Below are positions 53,151-62,900 of a stretch of 64,000 bases of DNA, in pieces. The position numbers and the translations under genes were made by a program. Below the pieces are notes generated by a model. It was not told the DNA's origin. It saw only the letters and a list, made by a program, of their open reading frames with translations, and made no database searches. Origin of the DNA: Echinicola strongylocentroti (GTDB lineage Bacteria > Bacteroidota > Bacteroidia > Cytophagales > Cyclobacteriaceae). The stretch covers positions 4,591,501 to 4,655,500 of the forward strand of contig NZ_CP030041.1 of NCBI RefSeq assembly GCF_003260975.1, written 5' to 3'. How positions within the stretch are numbered: position 1 is the first letter of the stretch; each line of letters opens with the position of its first letter.

Positions 53151-56021
53151 ATGAAGTATAAGGAAGGATTTAAGCGATTTCATGTATTGACATTAATCTC
53201 GGTAGCTTCATTTATCCTTATATTTTTTTTAGGGTATTTTTTCTATAATACTCTTTCAAATAACTTACTGGGAAGCAGTAGGCAGTTTTTGGGCAAACAA
53301 GTGGAAATTGCCTCGAATGAGGTCCAGCGGAGGTTCAACACACTGTATGAAGACCTGACCTACTATACCACTAGCCTAGAGGGGAATTCTCGTATTATGC
53401 CAGGTGAAAATTTTAAAATGCAATCCTCCCGTACCCGGCAATTGCTGAATTCATATGGTGCTTTGGTGGATACGCTTTATGTGAAGGTGGATGATGAAAT
53501 GTGGGCTTATTATTTGCGTGACAATAATTATTTCGAAAGAGTCAATGTTGATCCCCAGAGAAGCTTTTCCGATCCCAATAGGTTAATTGTAGTGAAGTCC
53601 CATAAGGAATCGATTACGGTGATGGCTTCAGTGAACCTGTTGGGGTTTATGAACTATTATACGTCCAATCATTACCTGGGAAAGGGAGGGTATAAGTTCT
53701 ATTTTCGAGGAAATGATGTGATCCCACTTGGGGAAACTGAAAAGGCTACAGGTGTTTCATTGTCCTCAAATACCAAAAGTGAGATAAAAAACGAATATTT
53801 GGGTGGGTTACGAGGCGTGTACGAAGGGACGATTGTGAAGAAAAACAGTGCAGGAGAAGAGCAGGAGCTAAAGGCCATCGTTGCGCAATATCCATTTAAT
53901 TTATTCCCTCTTGAAGGTAAATATGCCATTGTTTTTGCGCAAGATCAAAGTATCATCATCTCAAAGCTGTATAATACCTACTTTCTACTTTTTGCAGGAT
54001 TGTTTGCGCTGTTGATTTTAGTGATCTACTTGCTGATCAGGCATGGCATCAGTATTGATGACAAGCATGTGGAACTGGAGAAAAAATCACGCCAGATCAA
54101 TAGATTGTTTGACCAACAAACGATGCTTTTACAGGAAACCAACGGTTTTGTTTATTACCATGACTCCTCTGGGAAAGTTTCCCATGTCAGTGATAATGTC
54201 AGTAACGTATTAGGTTTTTCTGTGGAAGAATTTTTGGCAAATAATAAGAGCCAAATAGTAGAAAAGGATTTGAAGCGATTACAGGAAAAGGCCCAAAATG
54301 CTATCGGAAACCGAGAGGATTACTTGGGTTTTGAAGTGAGTTTTATCAAGAAGGATGGAACCATTATTAGGACAAAAAATTTTGAACGGCTTTTTTATAA
54401 TGAAGAGGGTAGTTTTGTCAACAGCGTAGGAATATGCACAGATATTACAGAAAAATATTTGGCAGAAAGAGAGCTGATAAAGAGTGAAAATAGGCTGAGA
54501 GCAGTGCTTAACAGTTTGCCAGATATTATTTTTATCTATAACAATCAAGGGGTTTATCTTGATTATTATGTCCAAGAAAACAGTATGTTGGTTGATCCAC
54601 CTGAGGATTCCCTTGGCAAGCAAATCAAGGATATTATCCCTTCTCCATATGGAGAGAAGATGGAAAACGCCTTGTACCGTGCGTCGAGATCCGGTAAGGT
54701 CCAAACAGAGCAGATGACGCTTGACTTGCCATCTGGGAAGAAATTTCTGGAAATCAGGTTCTTTAAGTTGGATGACGAAAGAATGATCTCTGTGGGGCGT
54801 GATGTTACTGAGCAGAGGCTTTGGGAAAAAGGGCTCAAAGAAGCCAAGGAAGTGGCTGAAGGAGCCAATAGGGCCAAGTCGGAATTTTTGGCAAGTATGA
54901 GCCATGAGATAAGGACGCCTATGAATGGCCTATTGGGGATGATAGGTTTATTGGAGTACACTACACTGGATGATGAGCAAGAAAGCATCGTTAAGGTGAT
55001 CAAGGATTCTGGTGAGTCCCTATTATCCATCATTAAGGATATTTTGGACTATTCCAAAATAGAGGAGGGGAAGCTGGAACTAGAACTTTCGAGTTCCAAA
55101 TTCCGGGAGGAACTAAGTAAGGTGATCAATATATTTTCTGGGATGGTAGTGGGCAAAGGACTGACGCTGAATTTGGATATCTCCCCAGCTATCCCACAAT
55201 GGCTGATCATGGACAATGAAAAACTCAGCCAGATCCTATTTAACATCATAGGAAATGCGGTGAAGTTTACACCAAAAGGAGGTGAGGTGAGTATAAAAGT
55301 GTCTGGTGAGCCGATCTTAGATAAGAATTTTATGCTCTATTTCATTGTAAAGGATACAGGGGTAGGTATTCCCCAGTCCAAAATTGATAAGCTGATCAAT
55401 CCATTTACCCAAACAGGACGGGGGATAGCAGAGGAGAAAAGTGGTAGTGGCTTAGGATTGGCTATTGCCAATAAGCTTATCGAACTCATGGGAGGGAGCC
55501 TGCAGATAGAGAGTGAGGTAGGGAAGGGCTCTGAGTTTTCTTTTACTATTTTTGCTCGGATATCCGATAGTGATGAGATAGTGGGACAGGATGAATATGA
55601 AAAATATGCGAGCGAAGAGCACAAGCTTTCGAATATTGCTGACCAGTATCCTATGAGTATCCTTTTGGCTGAGGATAATGATATCAACTTAAAATTCATG
55701 AAATTGTTGATGAAACAATTGGGGTATACAGTTGATACAGTGTCCACTGGAGAGGAGGCTGTCCGGGCGGTTAGGGTGAAGAAGTACGATATGGTATTTA
55801 TGGATTACCAGATGCCAGTAATGGATGGCTTGGAAGCGTCCAGAGAGATCAAAAAGATGAAGCAAGGAAAGGATGTCCGTATCATTGGCCTTTCTGCCAA
55901 TGTGTTTAAGGAGGATATAGATAAGGCGTTTGAGGCTGGCATGGACGATTATCTTACCAAGCCCATCAAAATTCAGGATGTGGTGATGAAAATAAAAGAA
56001 AGCTCAGGAATGAATGTATAG
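53151..56021 (+). CDS. Hybrid sensor histidine kinase (PAS-PAS-HisKA-HATPase-REC)
   Basis: 956 residues. One N-terminal helix and a second near 280-300 bracket a periplasmic region (about 35-275) containing NLLGFMNYYTSN. Two PAS domains follow (NGFVYYHDSSGKVSHVSDNV; NSLPDIIFIYNNQGVYLDYY). The H-box is FLASMSHEIRTPMNG with His585, the N box is FNIIGNAVKFTPKG, and the G boxes are KDTGVGI and SGSGLGLAIANKLIELMGGS. The C-terminal receiver has Asp885 in MVFMDYQMPVMDG. No output domain is fused, so phosphate must pass to an outside partner. Paired with the Cache lipoprotein upstream. Confidence 0.92.
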   Translation: MKYKEGFKRFHVLTLISVASFILIFFLGYFFYNTLSNNLLGSSRQFLGKQVEIASNEVQRRFNTLYEDLTYYTTSLEGNSRIMPGENFKMQSSRTRQLLNSYGALVDTLYVKVDDEMWAYYLRDNNYFERVNVDPQRSFSDPNRLIVVKSHKESITVMASVNLLGFMNYYTSNHYLGKGGYKFYFRGNDVIPLGETEKATGVSLSSNTKSEIKNEYLGGLRGVYEGTIVKKNSAGEEQELKAIVAQYPFNLFPLEGKYAIVFAQDQSIIISKLYNTYFLLFAGLFALLILVIYLLIRHGISIDDKHVELEKKSRQINRLFDQQTMLLQETNGFVYYHDSSGKVSHVSDNVSNVLGFSVEEFLANNKSQIVEKDLKRLQEKAQNAIGNREDYLGFEVSFIKKDGTIIRTKNFERLFYNEEGSFVNSVGICTDITEKYLAERELIKSENRLRAVLNSLPDIIFIYNNQGVYLDYYVQENSMLVDPPEDSLGKQIKDIIPSPYGEKMENALYRASRSGKVQTEQMTLDLPSGKKFLEIRFFKLDDERMISVGRDVTEQRLWEKGLKEAKEVAEGANRAKSEFLASMSHEIRTPMNGLLGMIGLLEYTTLDDEQESIVKVIKDSGESLLSIIKDILDYSKIEEGKLELELSSSKFREELSKVINIFSGMVVGKGLTLNLDISPAIPQWLIMDNEKLSQILFNIIGNAVKFTPKGGEVSIKVSGEPILDKNFMLYFIVKDTGVGIPQSKIDKLINPFTQTGRGIAEEKSGSGLGLAIANKLIELMGGSLQIESEVGKGSEFSFTIFARISDSDEIVGQDEYEKYASEEHKLSNIADQYPMSILLAEDNDINLKFMKLLMKQLGYTVDTVSTGEEAVRAVRVKKYDMVFMDYQMPVMDGLEASREIKKMKQGKDVRIIGLSANVFKEDIDKAFEAGMDDYLTKPIKIQDVVMKIKESSGMNV

Positions 56022-56045
56022 GCCTAATTGGCGAGGTAGTATATT

Positions 56046-56083
56046 AAAAGCAGCGGTCAATTATCTTAATGACCGCTGCTTTT
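56046..56083. terminator. Bidirectional terminator between kinase and E2 genes
   Basis: AAAAGCAGCGGTCA (56046-56059) pairs perfectly with TGACCGCTGCTTTT (56070-56083) around a 10-base loop. T-runs follow on both strands, so it serves both convergent genes. Confidence 0.82.
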
Positions 56084-56086
56084 TTA

Positions 56087-57367
56087 TTATAGCTTGGTGT
56101 TAATGTCGAATGCTTCGAGGTATTCAGCCACCCTTTTGACAAACATACCTCCCAAGGAGCCGTCGACCACACGGTGGTCGTAGGAGTGTGACAAGAACAT
56201 TTTATGGCGAATGGCAATGGCATCTCCAGTAGGAGTCTCCACTACCGCTGGCTTTTTGGTAATGGCACCTATCGCTAAAATGGCCACTTGAGGCTGCATG
56301 ATAATAGGCGTGCCCATTAGGTTGCCAAAGGAGCCTACGTTGGAGATGGTATAGGTGCCGCCAGAAAGTTCATCAGCCGAAAGTTTGTTGATACGCGCTC
56401 TTCCTGCCAAGTCGTTGATCTTTTTAGAAAGTCCTGTCAGGTTGAGCTCATTGGCCTTTTTGATGACAGGTACGATCAGATTGCCACTAGGAAGTGCTAC
56501 CGCCACTCCAATGTTAATGTTTTTCTTTTTGATGATTTTGTCCCCATCCACGGAGATATTGATCATTGGAAAATCCTGGATGGCTTTGGCCACTGCTTCA
56601 ATGAAAAATGGAGTGAACGTTAAGGGTTCGCCCATTTTCTTTTTGTACTCTTCTTTTACTTTGTTTCTCCACAGTACAATATTGGTCACATCTGCTTCTA
56701 CAAAAGAAGTCACATGAGGGGCGATGCGTTTTGATTCCAGCATTCTTTCTGCAATCATTTTGCGCATCCTGTCCATCTCAATGATCTCGTCACCGGCTGA
56801 TACGCTTGGAGTAGCTTGTGGGATGGGATTGGAAGAAACTGATGTACGGTTTTTCAAATAATTGAGCATGTCTTTTTTAGTGACTCTGCCCTCTTTTCCT
56901 GTACCTTTTATTTGGGCCAGTTCAGCTTTATTAATGCCTTCTTCTTTTGCAATGCTCAATACTAACGGAGAGTAGAATCTACTGTCTCCCTCCGCTTTTT
57001 CTGTAGTTGGACTCACGATAGAAGCTGTCTGTGCAGGTGCTGCGGCGAGCAGTTCTTCTTTTTCTTCTGGCGTATCTGTAGTTGGTGCTTGATTCGGTGT
57101 TACTGAAGTGCCTTCTTCTTCGTCTTCCTCAGTTTCTAATAGGGCTATCGGGGCTCCTACAGCCACTACATCGCCTTCATTTGCAAGGATTTTTTTCAGT
57201 ATACCTGCATGTGAGGAAGGAACTTCCGTATCTACTTTGTCAGTAGCTACCTCTAGGACAGATTCGTCCTGCTCGATAGTTTCTCCTTCTTTTTTTAACC
57301 ATGTCAAGATGGTGCCCTCAATTATACTTTCACCCATTTTGGGCATTACCATTTCTATAGTTGCCAT
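56087..57367 (-). CDS. 2-oxo acid dehydrogenase E2 (dihydrolipoamide acyltransferase)
   Basis: 426 residues: an N-terminal lipoyl domain with the lipoylated Lys44 in EVATDKVDTEVPS, an Ala/Pro/Thr linker, an E3-binding domain (FYSPLVLSIAKEEGINKAEL), and the catalytic domain ending with SHSYDHRVVDGSLGG (His398). It is the acyltransferase core of a pyruvate- or branched-chain-type complex. The single lipoyl domain suits the branched-chain type, but E1 is not in the window. Monocistronic. Confidence 0.9.
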   Translation of the reverse strand: MATIEMVMPKMGESIIEGTILTWLKKEGETIEQDESVLEVATDKVDTEVPSSHAGILKKILANEGDVVAVGAPIALLETEEDEEEGTSVTPNQAPTTDTPEEKEELLAAAPAQTASIVSPTTEKAEGDSRFYSPLVLSIAKEEGINKAELAQIKGTGKEGRVTKKDMLNYLKNRTSVSSNPIPQATPSVSAGDEIIEMDRMRKMIAERMLESKRIAPHVTSFVEADVTNIVLWRNKVKEEYKKKMGEPLTFTPFFIEAVAKAIQDFPMINISVDGDKIIKKKNINIGVAVALPSGNLIVPVIKKANELNLTGLSKKINDLAGRARINKLSADELSGGTYTISNVGSFGNLMGTPIIMQPQVAILAIGAITKKPAVVETPTGDAIAIRHKMFLSHSYDHRVVDGSLGGMFVKRVAEYLEAFDINTKL

Positions 57368-57452
57368 GTGATATCTATTTAATTGGGTCTATTTCTTGAT
57401 TTTAAAATTATATTTTAATTTGTTAATCGCAAAATAGGTAGCGCCAAATTAT

Positions 57453-58709
57453 TTAATCGTTTTGGTTTTTATTGACTTTTCGCAACAGGTTTAAGACCGC
57501 CAGTGCCGAATATTGGATGTTCAGTGAACGATCGTGTGCCAATTGCAGCTTTTTCGTTTTTACACCACTTTGATCTGCTACTGCTATCCACACTGTTCCG
57601 ACTGGTTTTTCGGGGCTGCCTCCCCCTGGACCAGCTATTCCACTGCTGGCAAGGCCAAAATCAGCTTTGAATTTTTCACGGACCATGCTTGCCATCTCGA
57701 TCACCGTGTTTTCGCTAACCGCACCATAGGTAGATAGTGTTTCTTCTTTTACCCCAAGCAGATCAGTTTTGAACTGATTATGATAAGGGATCATGGCACC
57801 ATTAAAATAATTGCTGCTGCCCGGTATAGCCGTGACCAGATGGGAAATATAACCGCCAGTGCAGCTTTCGGCAATGGCCACGGTCTTTCCAGTTACTTTC
57901 AGCATCTTGCCGATGGCTTCTGCTATGGATTCCTGATCATAGCCGTAAATATAGTTTTTTATAAGCGGTTTTACCTTTTCGATTTGGTCATTTACTTCAT
58001 CTTGGAGGTGAGTAATGTCATCACCAAAGGCAGTGAGCCGTAGTTTTACCTCTCCGAGTGAGGGAAGATAGGCTAGCTTGATGTGTTCGGGAAGTTGGTC
58101 TTCCCATTCAGCGATCATGTCTGCAAGCCAACTTTCACCGATTCCTGCCGTCTTGATCACCTTGTGATAGATGACCGGTAGCGTGTATATTGATTTGATT
58201 TTTGGGAGGACAAAATTCTCCATGAGGTATTGCATCTCATGGGGCACGCCGGGCATGGACATCCATACACAGTTGTTTTCTTCAAACCACATTCCAGGGG
58301 CTGTTCCCCTTTCATTTTTTACATAATGACATTTGGAAGGAAGATGGCCCTGAAGTTTGTTCAGGGGTGTCAGCTCACGTCCTCTTTTCTCAAAAAATGT
58401 TTTCACATCTGCTATGGCTTCCGAAAAAGGTGCTATAGTACAGTCAAAAAACTTGGCCATGAGCGGTTTGGTAAGGTCATCTTTTGTAGGTCCCAGCCCG
58501 CCAGTGATAAGAATGATATTGGCGCGGTTTTGTGCACTATTGAAGGCATGGAGAATGTCCTGTTCGTTATCACCCACAGTGGTTTTTCTGACTACCCTTA
58601 CACCGATTTGGTCAAGCTTTTTGCTGATCCAGTAGCTGTTGGTATCCATGATCTGCCCATATAGCAGCTCATCACCAATGGCAATTATCTCTGCAGTGAT
58701 TTGTTTCAT
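57453..58709 (-). CDS. cinA: CinA-family nicotinamide-nucleotide amidohydrolase
   Basis: 418 residues. The N-terminal MoaB-like half has EIIAIGDELLYGQIMDTNSY and ILITGGLGPTKDDLTKPLMA; the C-terminal PncC half has VAIAESCTGGYISHLVTAIP and SSGIAGPGGGSPEKPVGTVW. Together they give ADP-ribose pyrophosphatase and NMN deamidase activity in NAD salvage. The ATG overlaps the folA stop by 4 bp, so the genes are coupled. Confidence 0.93.
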   Translation of the reverse strand: MKQITAEIIAIGDELLYGQIMDTNSYWISKKLDQIGVRVVRKTTVGDNEQDILHAFNSAQNRANIILITGGLGPTKDDLTKPLMAKFFDCTIAPFSEAIADVKTFFEKRGRELTPLNKLQGHLPSKCHYVKNERGTAPGMWFEENNCVWMSMPGVPHEMQYLMENFVLPKIKSIYTLPVIYHKVIKTAGIGESWLADMIAEWEDQLPEHIKLAYLPSLGEVKLRLTAFGDDITHLQDEVNDQIEKVKPLIKNYIYGYDQESIAEAIGKMLKVTGKTVAIAESCTGGYISHLVTAIPGSSNYFNGAMIPYHNQFKTDLLGVKEETLSTYGAVSENTVIEMASMVREKFKADFGLASSGIAGPGGGSPEKPVGTVWIAVADQSGVKTKKLQLAHDRSLNIQYSALAVLNLLRKVNKNQND

Positions 58710-59215
58710 GCTTGTGGAGGATTGACTTTTTGATAAGTAACAAAGGTGTAGTCAAATTGGTTTTTTTCGTCCTTTGTATGGGGTTCTTCAGATATTTTCT
58801 TCCAGTTTTCTGGAGAAAATTCAGGAAAAAAAGCATCCCCCTCGGGAGTGCAGTTTACTTCGGTAATAATCATCTCATCTACATAGGGGAGGGATTGTTT
58901 ATAGATCTCCGCTCCCCCGATCACAAACACTTTTTCCTGGCCACTTTCTTTTGCTATGGCAATAGCCTTCTCTAAGCTATGTACCACAAAATGCCCATCG
59001 GGAACTTGATAATCGTTGTTTCTGGTGATCACCACAGAGGTCCTGTTAGGAAGAGGCTTCCCCATGGATTCATAGGTTTTTCTGCCCATGATGATGTAGT
59101 GGCCGGTGGTATGTTGCTTAAAATGACGGAGGTCAGCAGAAAGGCGCCAAATGAGTTGATTGTCCTTTCCGATTACATTATTGTTAGCTTTTGCTACGAT
59201 GATGGATAGTATCAA
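58706..59215 (-). CDS. folA: Dihydrofolate reductase, non-ATG start
   Basis: About 169 residues. DHFR motifs are SIIVAKANNNVIGKDNQLIW, HYIIMGRKTYESMGKPLPNR and VFVIGGAEIYKQSLPYVDEM. The reading frame has no ATG near the expected start. TTG at 59215 gives MILSIIVAKANNN, matching the family N-terminus, with AAAAGG just upstream; GTG at 59239 would add eight residues. It reduces dihydrofolate to tetrahydrofolate for thymidylate and purine synthesis. Precedes cinA with a 4-bp overlap. Confidence 0.9.
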   Translation of the reverse strand: MILSIIVAKANNNVIGKDNQLIWRLSADLRHFKQHTTGHYIIMGRKTYESMGKPLPNRTSVVITRNNDYQVPDGHFVVHSLEKAIAIAKESGQEKVFVIGGAEIYKQSLPYVDEMIITEVNCTPEGDAFFPEFSPENWKKISEEPHTKDEKNQFDYTFVTYQKVNPPQA

Positions 59216-59397
59216 TGCCTTTTGGTTTTTGGATGACACAAGATACCAAGGTTTTTTGAAGCATTAAAAAAGGAGGTTTAAAAAGTTTGCTCCAAAGACA
59301 AAGCTTGATTACCAAAAAAAAGCCATGTGTGGGATGATCAAAATTATTTAGAGAGAATTGGAGACCTATAACTTCCACATTGTCAAAATGGAGGAGG

Positions 59398-60330
59398 CTA
59401 TTGCCCCTCCATCGCGTTGGCGTATTCGGCCATTTCGAAGTCGAACTTTTCCTTGGTGTTTATTTCAGTGATTTTCATATCCGTGATGCTTTCATCTTCC
59501 TTGGATTCATAATGGATTTCGAGGATATCACCATCAGGAAGTTGGTCATAATAGCCTTGGTATTTTTGTTGTACTTTTTTGGAGAAGAGAAAATTGTTTT
59601 TTGACCAATAGGAAGCATAGCCTTCTATGGGCTGGGTGCTTACCCAGTAATTGGCGGCATATTCATCGTTTTCTGTTCGATATTCTTCACATGGATAGCC
59701 AAGGATAGTTTTGCTGTTGCCCGTTTTGACAATATCAAATTCGACTGAATCCGCATCCATTTTTTCCATTTCTTTATCGGCAGAACTCTCCACCATTTTG
59801 CTCCAGTCCATTCCGTAGGCCATGTAGTTTTTTTCGCCTTTTTCGTTTTCCATTAGCAGTACGGACGCATTGTTTTTATGGTCAAAAATCATCACGGTCT
59901 TCTCAGCCTCTTTTTCTTGGTTCTCCATTTCTATTCCCCAAAAATCAGCATCACCACTTAGAAATGACCTGAACGTAACCGGCTCGATGTCTTTTCCTTT
60001 TTCGTCAGTGCCGGTGATCTCCATGTCCGTGTAGCCAGTAAAATGATAGCTGTCCTCTGTGGCCGCATTCATGTCAATACTGCTGATCACTTTTCCGTAA
60101 TCGTAATCACCTCCTTCATAATCAGATGGTGGACCAAAAATTTGCTCTAGGTACTTGTCCGTCTGTTTCTGTGCAGCATTTTCCACTTCATTAGAAACGC
60201 GACGCTCCACGGCATTTTCCACTCCTTCTTGGGCGGCTTTTTTGAGTTTTTTTAAAAACTGCCCTTGGGAAGGCACTGGTAATAGAAAAATAGCTGAAAG
60301 TACAGCTAAAAATAATTTGTCAGTTCTCAT
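59398..60330 (-). CDS. DUF4412-type secreted protein
   Basis: 310 residues with a signal peptide (FLAVLSAIFLLPVPSQG). A charged helical part (LKKLKKAAQEGVENAVERRV) is followed by a beta-rich domain with MEITGTDEKGKDIEPVTFRS, MIFDHKNNASVLLM, GYPCEEYRTENDEYAANYWV. This resembles DUF4412, periplasmic proteins whose function is unknown and which look like LolA-type folds. Monocistronic. Confidence 0.7.
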   Translation of the reverse strand: MRTDKLFLAVLSAIFLLPVPSQGQFLKKLKKAAQEGVENAVERRVSNEVENAAQKQTDKYLEQIFGPPSDYEGGDYDYGKVISSIDMNAATEDSYHFTGYTDMEITGTDEKGKDIEPVTFRSFLSGDADFWGIEMENQEKEAEKTVMIFDHKNNASVLLMENEKGEKNYMAYGMDWSKMVESSADKEMEKMDADSVEFDIVKTGNSKTILGYPCEEYRTENDEYAANYWVSTQPIEGYASYWSKNNFLFSKKVQQKYQGYYDQLPDGDILEIHYESKEDESITDMKITEINTKEKFDFEMAEYANAMEGQ

Positions 60331-60449
60331 AGCTAAGTAGGTTATACAATCTTTTTAAATTACGTAAAAACGGTATAATTTACCAAGGCAAAACGGAGGA
60401 AGAGGGGTTAGAATTATTATCCCGTTCGTGGTAATGAGTAAACAAAAAA

Positions 60450-60472
60450 GGCAGGCTTTCATTAAGCCTGCC
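60450..60472 (-). terminator. Terminator of fmt
   Basis: GGCAGGCTT (60450-60458) and AAGCCTGCC (60464-60472) form a 9-bp stem with a 5-base loop; on the minus strand a T-run follows. It lies 38 bp after the fmt stop. Confidence 0.78.
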
Positions 60473-60509
60473 AGAACAATGTTAGGTGTCAAAATGTGAT
60501 CAAAGCTGA

Positions 60510-61430
60510 TCAAAGCTTATTGCCGCGCAAAAAATCTTCGATGTTCATCCTTTTTTTGCCTTGCATTTGTAATTCCTTGATCGCTATTGCTCCATCTCCT
60601 GTTTGGAAGTGGAGGTGACTTTTATTGTCTGATGAAAATTCTCCTGGAGATTTCCCCTTTAGGCCATCCACTATAGCTGTGGTGTAAATTTTGCAATTTT
60701 TGTCCTGGATGGTCGTCCAAGCAGCAGGATAGGGGGATAAGCCTCTGACCAAGTTATGGATTGACCGGGCACTTTTGCTCCAGTCTATCTCGCCAGTTTC
60801 TTTAAATATTTTGGGGGCATGGTGAAGGGCTTTCGTTTCATCTTGCACAAACGTGTCGACTTCACCATTGTCAATCTCTTCGATGGTCTTCAATACCAAT
60901 TTGGCCCCTCTTTTCATAAGTTTTTCGTAAAGTGTGCCAATATTATCTTCGGGTAGAATGGTTTCTTTTTCCTGAAAGATAATGCTCCCTGTATCTATTT
61001 CATGTTTGAGAAAAAATGTGGTGACGCCTGTCTCTTCTTCACCATTGATAATGGCCCAGTTGATGGGCGCCGCACCCCTGTAATTGGGGAGAAGTGAAGC
61101 GTGAAGGTTAAAAGTACCTCTGGGGGGCATGTCCCAGACCGCTTCTGGCAACATTCGAAAAGCAACCACTACTTGGATGTCGGCCTTGTACCCTGCCAGT
61201 TCTTCCAGAAAAGCTGGTGATTTAAGGTTGGTAGGCTGCAACACGGGGATGTTATGATTGGTAGCGGCTTCTTTTACGGGCGAGGGGATGAGTTTTTGAC
61301 CCCTTCCCTTGGGTTTGTCAGGAGCGGTGATGACGGCTACTACATTCCAGCCATTTTCCACCAAAATTTCTAAGGACGGCACTGCAAAATCAGGGGTGCC
61401 CATGTAAATAATGCGAAGGTCTTTATTCAT
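60510..61430 (-). CDS. fmt: Methionyl-tRNA formyltransferase
   Basis: 306 residues. It begins RIIYMGTPDFAVPSLEILVE; the folate-binding and catalytic part has FNLHASLLPNYRGAAPINWA with the Asn-His-Asp set (HDxE-like context in FFLKHEIDTGSIIFQ). The C-terminal domain has NLVRGLSPYPAAWTTIQDKN, which binds tRNA. It formylates initiator Met-tRNA. A family B repeat lies just upstream of its start, in the gap to namZ. Confidence 0.96.
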   Translation of the reverse strand: MNKDLRIIYMGTPDFAVPSLEILVENGWNVVAVITAPDKPKGRGQKLIPSPVKEAATNHNIPVLQPTNLKSPAFLEELAGYKADIQVVVAFRMLPEAVWDMPPRGTFNLHASLLPNYRGAAPINWAIINGEEETGVTTFFLKHEIDTGSIIFQEKETILPEDNIGTLYEKLMKRGAKLVLKTIEEIDNGEVDTFVQDETKALHHAPKIFKETGEIDWSKSARSIHNLVRGLSPYPAAWTTIQDKNCKIYTTAIVDGLKGKSPGEFSSDNKSHLHFQTGDGAIAIKELQMQGKKRMNIEDFLRGNKL

Positions 61431-61489
61431 GCTTGTGGTGTTGAATTGTCGAATGGTGATTTCGAAGTTAGTTTGGGGATATTGGCGTT

Positions 61490-61640
61490 TTTGATTATAC
61501 GCTTTCTTGCCAGTAGTTTTTATTTCTCGCGGAACGCACAGAAAACCCAGAATGAAACAACGCTTTTCTGAGTTTTTCGTGGTTTCTGTGAGGACCTATT
61601 TCATGTCTCTGTGATTACTGGTATCATTGCGGATATACAT
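61490..61640 (+). repeat. Family B element with 9-bp flanking duplication
   Basis: 151 bp, nearly identical to the copy at 51251. ATTGGCGTT flanks it at 61481-61489 and 61641-61649 (a tenth base, T, also matches). The flanks differ completely from those of the other copy, so the repeat is a duplicated target rather than part of the element. Confidence 0.78.
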
Positions 61641-61651
61641 ATTGGCGTTTA

Positions 61652-62860
61652 CTATTTATAAAGCAAGTATTGTTTTCTCATTATTTTGTAGGCATCCAAT
61701 TTGTTTTTCCATCCCGCCATGATTTCTTTTTCAGATTTTTCTGCGAGGATATCCTTTCGCAACTGGTCAGTTCCTGCAAGTTTGTCAAAGAAGTTGTTGA
61801 AAAACTGCTGGCCACCACCGGATTTTTGGTACATTTCCAACAGGTATTTTAGTGTAAACTGGTGTGAAAGGGGCGTTTCCCTCAAGTCAGTGCCGTAGCA
61901 GGTTTTGCCTTCATGGGGAGGATGCTTGCTCATGCCGTTGATGCTTTCAGGCGTAAAGGTAAATTCTCCATATTTCGGGTCTGGGGCGCCATAGACCTGA
62001 AAAGGGAAATACGTGCCTCTGCCCACGCTTATATTAGTGCCTTCAAAAAAGCACAAGGAAGGATAAAGTCTAATAGATACGTCATTTGGGAGGTTTGGTG
62101 AGGGTTTGATGGGAAGTGAATAATGCTGGCTATGATCCCAATTGGCCACTGGGATGACGGTGATGTCTGCTTTGACTTGGTTTTTTAACCAGCCTTCTCC
62201 ATTGATCATCTGCGCAAGCTCTCCCATGGTGAGGCCATGAACCACCGGGATGGGGTGCATGCCCACGAAACTTTTGAATGCAGGATCCAGGACAGGGCCG
62301 TCAATATAATCTCCGTTTGGATTTGGGCGATCCATGATGATCAGGGGCTTTTGCTGCTCTGCACAGGCTTCCATGACGTAGTGCATCGTGCTTATATAGG
62401 TGTAAAAACGCAGGCCTACATCTTGAAAATCAAATACCAAGATATCTATATCCATTAATGCTTCCTCAGATGGTTTTTTATTGGAGCCGTAGAGGGAGAT
62501 GATGGGTATTCCGGTCTCTTTATCGGTGTCGTTTTTTACCACTTCTCCGGCATCCGCATCTCCTCTAAAGCCATGTTCTGGGACAAATAACTTTTGGACG
62601 GTGACACCATTTTCAAGTAGGAAATCTACCAAGTGCTGGTTGCCCTTTTGGGTAAGGACACTGGTTTGGTTGGCGACCAATCCTACTTTCTTACCTTTCA
62701 GTAGGGGAAGGTATTTTTCAGGTTGATCTGCTCCTGGCAATATGACGGACTGGTGGGGGAGGGGGGCATTCCCGTTTGCGAAAAGTAGACCCGATTTATT
62801 CCATCCCATGAGAAAGGTGGGCAAAAATATCAGGAGAAGTATTAATTTTAGCTGCTTCAT
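61652..62860 (-). CDS. namZ: Exo-beta-N-acetylmuramidase NamZ (DUF1343)
   Basis: 402 residues from ATG 62860, chosen because it starts a clean signal peptide (KQLKLILLLIFLPTFLMGW). DUF1343 motifs follow: KGKKVGLVANQTSVL, LFVPEHGFRGDADAGE, VFDFQDVGLRFYTYISTMHY, DRPNPNG and the later RLYPSLCFFEGTNISVGRGT. Members cleave terminal MurNAc from peptidoglycan fragments for cell-wall recycling. Divergent from the permease gene, with starts only 40 bp apart. Confidence 0.9.
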   Translation of the reverse strand: MKQLKLILLLIFLPTFLMGWNKSGLLFANGNAPLPHQSVILPGADQPEKYLPLLKGKKVGLVANQTSVLTQKGNQHLVDFLLENGVTVQKLFVPEHGFRGDADAGEVVKNDTDKETGIPIISLYGSNKKPSEEALMDIDILVFDFQDVGLRFYTYISTMHYVMEACAEQQKPLIIMDRPNPNGDYIDGPVLDPAFKSFVGMHPIPVVHGLTMGELAQMINGEGWLKNQVKADITVIPVANWDHSQHYSLPIKPSPNLPNDVSIRLYPSLCFFEGTNISVGRGTYFPFQVYGAPDPKYGEFTFTPESINGMSKHPPHEGKTCYGTDLRETPLSHQFTLKYLLEMYQKSGGGQQFFNNFFDKLAGTDQLRKDILAEKSEKEIMAGWKNKLDAYKIMRKQYLLYK

Positions 62861-62900
62861 ATTAATTTGCATTTGAATCTTAACAAAATAAAACACTTCA

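Noticed and set aside
59184..59378. 64-residue leftward frame overlapping the folA 5' end
   Set aside because: It runs over the folA start in another frame, has no recognisable domain, and looks like a chance opening.
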